DNA of 16,980 nt from assembly GCA_016293615.1 (NCBI GenBank), contig JAEDDX010000055.1, positions 1-16,980 on the forward strand, in the 5' to 3' direction. The stretch comes from Acetatifactor sp. (GTDB lineage Bacteria; Bacillota; Clostridia; Lachnospirales; Lachnospiraceae). Position 1 is the stretch's first letter. The number at the start of each line of letters is the position of its first letter. Position numbers and translations under genes: made by a program. Shown here piece after piece: positions 7,853 to 13,186 of this stretch. Below the pieces are notes generated by a model. The model was not told the origin of the DNA and searched no databases. It saw nothing but the letters and a program-made list of their open reading frames with translations.

Positions 7853-8926
7853 TCAATCTCCGAATGATATTCCCAGGAGCTTTGCCTCCTTGACGATTGT
7901 GGAATCAGGCTCTACCATTTTCAGTTTGCCTGCGACATCAGCCAGGGGCACGCGCACGATCTCCTGATTCTTCAGACCTACCATGAAGCCGTACTTTTCC
8001 TCCAGGATCAGCTTGCCGGCTTCAGCGCCCAGACGGCTCGCAAAGACACGGTCGTAAGGGCAGGGGCTTCCGCCTCTTTGCATGTGTCCCGGAACGGTCA
8101 CACGCACTTCTCTTCCGGTCTTCTCCTGAATGGCTGCCGCCACCTCATAGGAAACAGAAGGATAGACCTTTTTCTCGAGTTTCTTCTTATATTCTTTCTT
8201 GGAAAGCGCTGCGTCTTCCTTGGAGATCGCGCCCTCAGCCACGGCAATGATCGTAAAGCGGCTGCCTGCCTTGTCCCTCTCTTCGATTTTAGCGATCACC
8301 TTGTCGATATCATAAGGAATCTCAGGGAGCAGAATAATATCCGCGCCGCTCGCCATACCTGCATTTAAGGTCAGCCATCCGACCTTATGTCCCATGACTT
8401 CCACGATAAAGACGCGCCCGTGAGAAGCAGCTGTCGTATGGATGCAGTCGATTGCGCCGGTCGCAATATCCACGGCGCTCTGGAAGCCGAAGGTCATATC
8501 GGTCCCCCAAAGGTCATTGTCGATCGTCTTGGGCAGGGTCACAACATTCAAGCCCTCCTCGCGAAGGAGGTTTGCGGTCTTGTGGGTTCCGTTGCCGCCT
8601 AAGATCACAAGACAGTCGAGCTGCAGCTTATGATAATTCTGCTTCATCGCAGCAACCTTGTCCAGACCGTTTGCATCCGGATCCTGTATCGTCTTAAACG
8701 GAGTACGGGAGGTGCCGAGAATCGTTCCGCCCTTCGTCAGAATCCCCGAAAAATCCTTCCCGGTAAGCATGACAAACTTGCCGTAAATCAGTCCCTTGTA
8801 TCCATCCAAAAAGCCATAAATCTCAACCTCTTCCTTGCTGTGATCGAGTGTTTTCACCACGCCTCTCATAGCAGCATTCAGCGCCTGGCAGTCTCCGCCG
8901 CTGGTTAACATTCCGATTCTCTTCAT
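7853..8926 (-). CDS. pfkA: 6-phosphofructokinase (ATP or pyrophosphate donor uncertain)
   Basis: It phosphorylates fructose 6-phosphate to fructose 1,6-bisphosphate in glycolysis. I place the start at 8926 (357 residues) because that ATG has GGAGG eight bases upstream; an in-frame ATG at 8956 has no such site. Motifs in this numbering: GGDCQALNA near residue 10, GGNGT (110-114), catalytic PKTIDND (132-138, base D136), MGH (178-180) and a C-terminal GHMQRGGSPCPYDR. Mapped on E. coli PfkA, position 104 is Gly (ATP type), 124 is Lys (as in pyrophosphate-type and some actinobacterial ATP enzymes), and 103 is Asn rather than Asp. The phosphate donor therefore cannot be read off safely. First gene of the operon, with a good promoter at 8993-9021. 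Confidence 0.94.
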   Translation of the reverse strand: MKRIGMLTSGGDCQALNAAMRGVVKTLDHSKEEVEIYGFLDGYKGLIYGKFVMLTGKDFSGILTKGGTILGTSRTPFKTIQDPDANGLDKVAAMKQNYHKLQLDCLVILGGNGTHKTANLLREEGLNVVTLPKTIDNDLWGTDMTFGFQSAVDIATGAIDCIHTTAASHGRVFIVEVMGHKVGWLTLNAGMASGADIILLPEIPYDIDKVIAKIEERDKAGSRFTIIAVAEGAISKEDAALSKKEYKKKLEKKVYPSVSYEVAAAIQEKTGREVRVTVPGHMQRGGSPCPYDRVFASRLGAEAGKLILEEKYGFMVGLKNQEIVRVPLADVAGKLKMVEPDSTIVKEAKLLGISFGD

Positions 8927-8992
8927 GTGCCCTACCTCCGGTTCTTCTTGAATCATTGCAGTAAAAGTATTGTCATTAAAACCCTACTTGAA

Positions 8993-9021
8993 ATTTTACC
9001 CTGTTCGGGCGGATTTTGCAA
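8993..9021 (-). promoter_or_regulatory. Promoter of the pfkA-dnaX-ybaB-recR-galM operon
   Basis: Minus strand: -35 TTGCAA (9016-9021), 17-base spacer, -10 TAAAAT (8993-8998). This puts the transcript start around 8985, about 60 bases upstream of the pfkA ATG. It is divergent from the tRNA-Ser promoter. Confidence 0.7.
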
Positions 9022-9064
9022 CCAGAACAGTCTTTTTCACCAAAATATTGTTTCGTAAATTCTC

Positions 9065-9091
9065 TTGCAAAATGCTTTTCCTTGCTATAAA
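9065..9091 (+). promoter_or_regulatory. Promoter of tRNA-Ser
   Basis: -35 TTGCAA (9065-9070), 15-base spacer, and an extended -10, TGC followed by TATAAA (9086-9091). The distance from the -10 to the tRNA 5' end is about 36 bases, a stretch that also holds a perfect palindrome (9100-9120). Confidence 0.6.
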
Positions 9092-9099
9092 ATAAGAAA

Positions 9100-9120
9100 G
9101 TGGGTTCCGAGTGAACCCAC
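9100..9120 (+). repeat. Perfect inverted repeat in the tRNA-Ser leader
   Basis: Arms GTGGGTTC (9100-9107) and GAACCCAC (9113-9120) around a five-base centre. It lies just downstream of the tRNA promoter and eight bases before the tRNA. It may be a leader hairpin used in 5' processing or a protein binding site. Confidence 0.8.
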
Positions 9121-9127
9121 AATATCT

Positions 9128-9214
9128 GCAGACGTATCGAAGCGGTCATAACGGGGCGCACTCGAAATGCGTTTGCCCTTTTTGGGCACGAGGGTTCGAA
9201 TCCCTCCGTCTGCG
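9128..9214 (+). tRNA. tRNA-Ser (anticodon CGA)
   Basis: An 87-base class II tRNA. The acceptor stem is GCAGACG (9128-9134) with CGTCTGC (9207-9213), and the discriminator base is G9214, as expected for serine. The anticodon arm is GCGCA / CTCGAAA / TGCGT, giving anticodon CGA for codon UCG. The long variable arm is TGCCC-TTTTT-GGGCA and the T-arm is GAGGG-TTCGAAT-CCCTC. CCA is not encoded. Its last 20 bases, starting in the T-loop, form the left copy of the 24-base repeat that bounds the inserted island, so that 3' part may have come from the island. Confidence 0.96.
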
Positions 9215-9218
9215 CTTT
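9195..9218 (+). repeat. Left attachment repeat (tRNA-Ser 3' end)
   Basis: 24 bases starting TTCGAATCCC and ending GCGCTTT, identical to 12056-12079. It starts in the T-loop of the tRNA and runs four bases past its discriminator. Confidence 0.88.
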
Positions 9219-9226
9219 AGCGAGGA

Positions 9227-9254
9227 AGGACTAGCCAAGTGGCTGGTCCTTTTT
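9227..9254 (+). terminator. Terminator of tRNA-Ser (island-borne)
   Basis: A 10-bp stem AGGACTAGCC (9227-9236) / GGCTGGTCCT (9241-9250) with loop AAGT and one G-T pair is followed by TTTTGTTTT. It lies inside the left attachment repeat, so the island seems to have brought a replacement terminator for the tRNA. Confidence 0.88.
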
Positions 9255-9322
9255 GTTTTGGTAAGGATCGGAGACGCTTCTATGACATCCGCAAGAAATA
9301 AACCCGGAAATCCAGCTTTTAA

Positions 9323-9352
9323 CTGGCATTTGTTTTGCTATTCTGGTATAAT
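9323..9352 (+). promoter_or_regulatory. Promoter of the kinase-peptidase pair
   Basis: Perfect extended -10: TGG followed by TATAAT (9347-9352). The -35 is weak (CTGGCA, 9323-9328, 18-base spacer), which an extended -10 can offset. The start codon lies 32 bases downstream of the -10. Confidence 0.65.
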
Positions 9353-9384
9353 TATGGCATTATACTTAGGAAGGCTGGATTGAT

Positions 9385-10299
9385 TTGTTGACATATACGC
9401 AAGCGGAACGATTTATAAATAAGCTAGGTGCGGAAAGATATAACGAGCGAATCAGTGTTGTAGAAAAATACAAAAATCAATGGGAATTGTCCGAAATAAC
9501 ATTTCAGCAATCGCTTTCCGTTAACAGTCTGATTTTCTATGCGTTTTCAAAACGGTATGGGAAAGTAATACTCAAAATTCTGATTAACAATGAATTTGAT
9601 GAGGATATAAAAGAAATAGTGTCATTAATACAGTTCCAAGGAGAGAATTTCTGCAAACTTTATGAGTATTCACTTGAGGATAAGGTTTATATAATGGAAC
9701 GAATTATTCCTGCTGATACTTTATATGAAAGTGCACGCCGTGAGGAACGGATAAAGATTGTAGGGGCTATATTTAAAGTACTGCACAAACCTGACTTGCC
9801 GGACAGTACATTCCCTACATATACCGAATGGTTTGAGGCGGGAAAGGAAGGAACAAAAAATCGTAAGGATTGTGAAGAACTACATCAATATCTTGAAAGC
9901 GCCGAGAGCATGCTGAAAGAGATATGTAGGAAGTATTCACGCAATGCTCTGTTACATGGCGATTTACACCACGAAAATATACTTAAAAATGAAAATGGGA
10001 GCTATACAGTTATTGACCCAAAAGGTGTAGCAGGCGACCCGGTATTTGATTTGTCGCGATTTATACTTGATGAATTCAGAGACGACTTAGTTTCAGAGCC
10101 AAAGGAGATCATCATTGATTTTGTGAAAAAGCTTGGTGAAAGCGTTGGTATTCCCTGTGAGGCTTTATTGCGCTGTTTGTATATTGAAACGGTCATTTGG
10201 CTTTTCAGAGAAGAACTGGCGAGTGGAGAAAGCCTTGAAGAATGCGAGCAGCTTATTACGAATATGAAAACTGCGTATGAATTGTGTCAGTATAGGTAA
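9385..10299 (+). CDS. APH(6)-like aminoglycoside phosphotransferase family kinase
   Basis: A 304-residue protein of the protein-kinase-like small-molecule kinase group. The catalytic loop HGDLHHEN (191-198; D193, N198) and the metal-binding IDPKG (210-214; D211) with GDPVFDLSRF (217-226) are intact. The wording LLHGDLHHENIL...IDPKG...DP.FDL is that of the aminoglycoside/hydroxyurea kinase family, which includes streptomycin 6-phosphotransferases. N-terminal VILKIL (61-66) supplies the likely ATP-binding lysine. The start is TTG with AGGAAGG ten bases upstream; no usable ATG exists before residue 104. Streptomycin or another small molecule is a possible substrate, but resistance cannot be claimed from sequence alone. 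First island gene; the peptidase follows after 27 bases. Confidence 0.82.
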   Translation: MLTYTQAERFINKLGAERYNERISVVEKYKNQWELSEITFQQSLSVNSLIFYAFSKRYGKVILKILINNEFDEDIKEIVSLIQFQGENFCKLYEYSLEDKVYIMERIIPADTLYESARREERIKIVGAIFKVLHKPDLPDSTFPTYTEWFEAGKEGTKNRKDCEELHQYLESAESMLKEICRKYSRNALLHGDLHHENILKNENGSYTVIDPKGVAGDPVFDLSRFILDEFRDDLVSEPKEIIIDFVKKLGESVGIPCEALLRCLYIETVIWLFREELASGESLEECEQLITNMKTAYELCQYR

Positions 10300-10326
10300 A
10301 TAAATCAGATTTGCGGGGGTGATATT

Positions 10327-11061
10327 ATGAAAGCAATGTTGACAAGCTCTCTTGGAGGGGCCTTTAAGATGAACGGGAAAAGGATACCGGATGTTCTGAT
10401 TCAACAGAATGGTCTGTTGGACAAATTGAAATCCATTTGGCCACAGGATGCAAGGGTGCTGATTGTTTGTGCGAATCCGGATAACCACGAAAAGAATGAC
10501 GGGGTATATGCTTGTTTAAAAGAAGCGCTTCCTATGAGTGGGCTGAGTGTTTCGTATCTTGCGCAGTGTGATGATAGAAATCCGGATATTATTGAGAACT
10601 TACCGGATATGGATGTTATCATTTTGGCGGGGGGACATGTGCCTACGCAAAACAAGTTCATGAAGCAGCTTCGTTTGAAGGAACATTTGTCAGAGTTTAA
10701 GGGGATTTTGGTTGCGTGGAGTGCAGGTTCCATGAACTGTGCAGAGGCGGTTTATGCCGGTCCGGAGCTTGCAGGAGAGGCAGTTGACCCGCTTTATGAA
10801 CGCTGGATTACGGGACTTGGCATAACAAATATCAATATTTATCCGCATTTTCAAAAGCTTAGAGATGAGTATTTGGATGGGATGCGTTTAATAGAGGACA
10901 TTACCTTTGAGGATAGTGTGGGTCATGAAATCATTGCTTTGAATGATGGTAGTTATATCATGATTGAGAACGGACAAACGACACTATACGGAGAAGCGTA
11001 TCGTATTCAGGATAGACAACTGACACAACTGTGTAAGGATGGGGAATGTATTGTTTTGTAG
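10327..11061 (+). CDS. Peptidase S51 (PepE-like) / class I glutamine-amidotransferase-like protein
   Basis: A 244-residue protein that resembles peptidase E, a cytoplasmic serine dipeptidase cleaving Asp-X dipeptides, and related cyanophycinase-type enzymes. Visible features are MLTSSLGGAF at the start, AGGHVPTQNKF (101-111), the nucleophile elbow AWSAGSMN (130-137, nucleophile S132) and the histidine-bearing NIYPHFQ (H174). The C-terminus has GSYIMIENGQTTLYGEAYRI, typical of the family's last strands. The ATG follows GGGGGTGAT. It shares a transcript with the APH-like kinase upstream. The link between a kinase and a PepE-like protein is not obvious: it could act on peptide-like substrates or be unrelated cargo. 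Confidence 0.82.
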   Translation: MKAMLTSSLGGAFKMNGKRIPDVLIQQNGLLDKLKSIWPQDARVLIVCANPDNHEKNDGVYACLKEALPMSGLSVSYLAQCDDRNPDIIENLPDMDVIILAGGHVPTQNKFMKQLRLKEHLSEFKGILVAWSAGSMNCAEAVYAGPELAGEAVDPLYERWITGLGITNINIYPHFQKLRDEYLDGMRLIEDITFEDSVGHEIIALNDGSYIMIENGQTTLYGEAYRIQDRQLTQLCKDGECIVL

Positions 11062-11086
11062 ATAGGATTATTTCATGCAAAAGGTA

Positions 11087-11116
11087 TTGCTAGCAAATAA
11101 TTATTTGTGCTGTACT
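11087..11116 (+). promoter_or_regulatory. Possible promoter with palindromic operator before the MNT-HEPN pair
   Basis: A 14-base perfect palindrome CAAATAATTATTTG (11094-11107) lies between a weak -35 (TTGCTA, 11087-11092) and a weak extended -10 (TGC then TGTACT, 11111-11116). This is where an autoregulator would bind. The palindrome is certain; the promoter is doubtful. Confidence 0.4.
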
Positions 11117-11144
11117 TATATCAGAATCGAAAGGAGGGCCGGAT

Positions 11145-11498
11145 ATGCACGATACAGTTTTGAATGACAATTTAATCAATGCCGTAAAAACAGAAAGCAC
11201 CTATCTAGTCCGGGACCTGATGCAGGAGGACTTGGTAGAGATGGTTCTTTACGGTTCTTGCGCAAGAGGTGATTATACGGAAGATTCGGATATTGATATT
11301 GCGCTTTTGACAAAGAGTGACCGCTTGGAAGTAAAGAAGTACGATGAAAAGCTGGCGGCGATAGCTACGGAATTGGCAATGAAACATTTTGCTATCGTGA
11401 ATTTTGTCTGCCTGCCGTATGAGGAGTTTGAGGAGAAGAAGACTTGGTATCCGTATTTTAGGAGTATTGCGACAGAGGGGGAGGTTTTGTATGGATAA
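11145..11498 (+). CDS. MNT-type minimal nucleotidyltransferase (antitoxin-like)
   Basis: A 117-residue protein with the nucleotidyltransferase core YGSCARGDYTEDSDIDIA (36-53): G37-S38, then S48-D49 and D51, the metal-binding pair. This is the MNT family, whose characterised members neutralise a HEPN toxin by adding AMP to it. The position where a third acidic residue is often found in polymerase-beta-like enzymes seems to be Asn (N86, in HFAIVNFV), so activity is not certain. The start has a perfect AGGAGG seven bases upstream. Its stop codon overlaps the HEPN start by eight bases, so the two are translated together. It could also be a stray aminoglycoside-nucleotidyltransferase relative, but the HEPN partner favours the toxin-antitoxin reading. 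Confidence 0.85.
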   Translation: MHDTVLNDNLINAVKTESTYLVRDLMQEDLVEMVLYGSCARGDYTEDSDIDIALLTKSDRLEVKKYDEKLAAIATELAMKHFAIVNFVCLPYEEFEEKKTWYPYFRSIATEGEVLYG

Positions 11499-11910
11499 GG
11501 AACAGGGAATGATTTTAGCAAAGCTTCGCTTTGACCGGGCAAAAGAACTGTTAGAGGAATCAAAGGAATTATTGGAAAAAGGATCTTTTAAATCGGCCAA
11601 CAACAGAGCGTTTTATGCCATAGAGAAAAGTATTAAGGCGTTGCTCGCTACGGAGCTGATAGATGTAATGACTCATAATGGTGCATTGAAGCAGTTTAAT
11701 CTTACCTTTATTTATAAAGGCGATGGAACATTTACTGCAGAGGATTATCAGAAGGTGGCCCGTGCGGAGCAAATCAGAAATGCTTCCGACTATGATGATT
11801 TTTATCTTGCTAGTAAGGAAGAAACACGACAGCAGGTGGAAAACGCCGGGTATCTTGTGGCTAAGGTAGAGAATTATATTGCAGGGTTAAACGAGAAGTG
11901 TGAGGCGTAA
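11491..11910 (+). CDS. HEPN domain protein (toxin-like partner of MNT)
   Basis: A 139-residue all-helical protein with HEPN hallmarks: FDRAKELLEESKELLEKG (14-31), the core helix SANNRAFYAIEKSIKALLA (35-53), TH at 61-62 and the late RNASDYDDF (96-104). Many HEPN toxins are RNases using an R-x4-6-H motif; here the C-terminal motif is R96...DY without a following His, as in the HEPN branch that carries an R-x-x-x-DY signature. RNase activity is therefore uncertain. The start is the ATG overlapping the MNT stop; a longer frame from 11404 would overlap MNT heavily and has no binding site there. A hairpin (11916-11951) follows the stop. Confidence 0.85.
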   Translation: MDKEQGMILAKLRFDRAKELLEESKELLEKGSFKSANNRAFYAIEKSIKALLATELIDVMTHNGALKQFNLTFIYKGDGTFTAEDYQKVARAEQIRNASDYDDFYLASKEETRQQVENAGYLVAKVENYIAGLNEKCEA

Positions 11911-12055
11911 AGGTTGTGAGGAGATTCTCGGGCACCTTCCCGACACCTCACCCTAAAAACTACATATCGACAGAAGGGGTCGAAAAACCACTTGCCGAGT
12001 CCATCCTTGCCAAGTGCAACCTTTAAAATGAGTGATTATCTCATCCCTTAAAGAA
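11911..12055 (+). other. Structured noncoding right end of the island
   Basis: There is no gene in these 145 bases, but there are four inverted repeats in a row: GTGAGG/CCTCAC (11916-11921/11946-11951) enclosing CGGG/CCCG (11929-11932/11939-11942); TCGAC/GTCGA (11967-11971/11979-11983); CACTTG/CAAGTG (11989-11994/12011-12016); and a nested CTTTAA/TTAAAG with ATGAG/CTCAT (12021-12053) that ends three bases before the right attachment repeat. None has a good T-tract. They may be recombinase arm sites or part of a small RNA. Confidence 0.6.
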
Positions 12056-12079
12056 TTCGAATCCCTCCGTCTGCGCTTT
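12056..12079 (+). repeat. Right attachment repeat (orphan tRNA-Ser 3' fragment)
   Basis: 24 bases identical to the tRNA-Ser 3' end at 9195-9218. It lacks the 5' half of the T-arm and everything before it, so it is not a working tRNA. It marks the original chromosomal 3' end of the gene. Confidence 0.88.
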
Positions 12080-12080
12080 C

Positions 12081-12104
12081 AGGCACCTTTCCGGGTGCCT
12101 TTTT
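12081..12104 (+). terminator. Original tRNA-Ser terminator, now stranded beyond the island
   Basis: Stem AGGCACC (12081-12087) / GGTGCCT (12094-12100), loop TTTCCG, followed by TTTT. It starts two bases after the right attachment repeat, where the tRNA terminator would be without the insertion. Confidence 0.85.
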
Positions 12105-12122
12105 ACTTCAGGAGGGGGAAAT

Positions 12123-12887
12123 ATGAAAAAGAAAATGACAGGAGCGGCAATCGGTCTGTTGCTACTCGTTGTGATTGCCACGGCAGTCGTGTACATTCCG
12201 AAATGGTATGAAACGATGCAGAAACAGAAGCTAAAAGAAATCTCAGGTAAGGTTGTGGTATTCGGAGACAGCATCTGGGGTCTGGACAAGGGTCCGCAGG
12301 GTATTGCTGCGCGGCTGGAGGAACTGACCTCCCTTCAGGTTACAAACTACTGTCTGCCCGGCTCTACAGCCACCCGGGTAGAAGATTCTCTGCAGGCAAA
12401 GGACAGCATGGTCTCTATGCTTCTTTATAATGAAGACAAAAAGAGCAACGAGATACGGGAGAAGGTGAAAGAGGCTGATTATGTCTTTATCGAGCACGCT
12501 GCCAACGATTATTTCCTGGGCATTCCCGTATCCGGCGAGGAGAACAGCTTCGAGGATTCCCTTCGGACCTCCATCGCCGCTGTCAGAGACTTAAATCCGA
12601 GCGCCCGCATTGTTCTGTTAGCGCCCACTGAGTGTTACCTGATTCCGTTGGATGCATTTGCAACGGAGAACGATTTTGGAGGAGGCACATTAGCGGATTA
12701 TTCACAGCTGATCAAAACGGTCGCAGCCGAAGAACAGCTCCTCTGCATCGACATGATTCACGCATGGAAGCTGACCAGAGAAAATTACAAGGAGTATCTC
12801 GTAGACGGAGCACATATCACCAAAGAGGCCCGTCTGATTTACAGTGAGTATCTGGCAAAGCAGCTCTACCGGCATTTCTACAAATAA
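12123..12887 (+). CDS. Membrane-anchored SGNH/GDSL hydrolase family protein
   Basis: A 254-residue protein with an N-terminal signal anchor (about residues 7-25, hydrophobic, preceded by KKK) and an SGNH hydrolase domain outside the membrane. The four blocks are present: GDS (48-50, nucleophile S50), the oxyanion Gly (LPGSTA, G80), the oxyanion Asn (HAANDY, N128) and the Asp/His pair DGAHIT (D228, H231). This family includes esterases, lipases and carbohydrate deacetylases; wall-facing members often remove O-acetyl groups from glycans. The substrate cannot be told here. The ATG follows GGAGGGGG by seven bases. It begins 18 bases after the old tRNA terminator, and I see no strong promoter of its own. 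A terminator follows at 12898-12930. Confidence 0.87.
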   Translation: MKKKMTGAAIGLLLLVVIATAVVYIPKWYETMQKQKLKEISGKVVVFGDSIWGLDKGPQGIAARLEELTSLQVTNYCLPGSTATRVEDSLQAKDSMVSMLLYNEDKKSNEIREKVKEADYVFIEHAANDYFLGIPVSGEENSFEDSLRTSIAAVRDLNPSARIVLLAPTECYLIPLDAFATENDFGGGTLADYSQLIKTVAAEEQLLCIDMIHAWKLTRENYKEYLVDGAHITKEARLIYSEYLAKQLYRHFYK

Positions 12888-12897
12888 GCAACGTAAG

Positions 12898-12930
12898 AAC
12901 GGCAGCAGCCCACTCCGGGCTTCTGCCGTT
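12898..12930 (+). terminator. Terminator of the SGNH hydrolase gene
   Basis: A two-part stem AACGGCAG/CTGCCGTT (12898-12905/12923-12930) plus AGCCC/GGGCT (12907-12911/12917-12921), followed by TCAAGTTT. It begins ten bases after the stop codon. The T run is imperfect. Confidence 0.75.
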
Positions 12931-12947
12931 TCAAGTTTACACATTCC

Positions 12948-13016
12948 AATCATGGTAAGGAGCTGTTTGCCGGCCTCCTCGCCGAGAGTCTTGGTATCCT
13001 GCCTGAGGGTGGTAAG
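12948..13016 (-). pseudogene. Relic of a LacI-family regulator C-terminal end
   Basis: The minus-strand frame reads LTTLRQDTKTLGEEAGKQLL then TMI (23 codons). LTT-hydrophobic-RQ followed by a helix with G..A...L is the typical late segment of LacI-type sugar-binding domains. The frame has a TGA ten codons upstream and no start codon, so only a fragment remains. A regulator of the same family is encoded at the right edge of the window, on the same strand and next to the same importer. The match rests on about 23 residues, so treat it with caution. Confidence 0.4.
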
Positions 13017-13036
13017 CTTTAGCTTCGCGCTTAAAA

Positions 13037-13085
13037 AAGGTCAGATTTTTACGAACCGTCGGTTGGTAAGGTCTGACCTTCTTTT
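13037..13085. terminator. Two-way terminator between converging genes
   Basis: Stem AAGGTCAGA (13037-13045) / TCTGACCTT (13072-13080) with an inner AACC/GGTT (13054-13057/13061-13064). A T5 run follows on the plus strand (13082-13086) and a T6 run on the minus strand (13038-13033). It separates the plus-strand SGNH gene from the minus-strand importer operon. Confidence 0.8.
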
Positions 13086-13116
13086 TGTGTCTGCAAACGG
13101 AAGATATCCGTAAACT

Positions 13117-13150
13117 GAAAAGACATTGCAACGAATTACGCTGCAATGTC
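13117..13150 (-). terminator. Terminator of the sugar importer operon
   Basis: A 9-bp perfect stem GACATTGCA (13122-13130) / TGCAATGTC (13142-13150) with an 11-base loop. On the minus strand it is followed by TTTTC. It is 36 bases past the stop codon of the binding protein gene and is backed up by the two-way terminator farther on. Confidence 0.82.
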
Positions 13151-13186
13151 CCTTCTTAGTATATATGGGAGAATTTGTTTGAAAGC

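Larger units (their letters stand above)
9195..12079 (+). mobile_element. Small genomic island inserted at tRNA-Ser, no recombinase encoded
   Basis: A 24-base direct repeat bounds this 2.86-kb stretch. The left copy (9195-9218) is the tRNA-Ser 3' end plus four bases; the right copy (12056-12079) is an orphan duplicate, because the bases before it (AAAGAA) cannot pair to rebuild a T-arm. This is the classic footprint of site-specific integration into a tRNA 3' end, usually by a tyrosine recombinase. The cargo is four plus-strand genes (APH-like kinase, S51-type peptidase, nucleotidyltransferase, HEPN protein), more AT-rich than the flanking host genes. No integrase, excisionase or replication gene is seen, so the element is either a remnant or moved by an enzyme supplied from elsewhere. 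Confidence 0.85.

Noticed and set aside
8957..9127. SRP RNA gene, as found near dnaX in B. subtilis
   Set aside because: I see neither the conserved GGAAGCAGC-type apical loop nor a long hairpin of the right size. The stretch holds two divergent promoters and a short palindrome.
8976..9161. A 61-codon minus-strand frame between pfkA and tRNA-Ser
   Set aside because: It runs through the pfkA promoter and part of the tRNA and has no ribosome binding site or known motif.
12702..12953. An 83-codon minus-strand frame across the SGNH gene end
   Set aside because: It is mostly antisense to the SGNH gene and passes through that gene's terminator. Only the stretch upstream of it (12948-13016) resembles a protein family.
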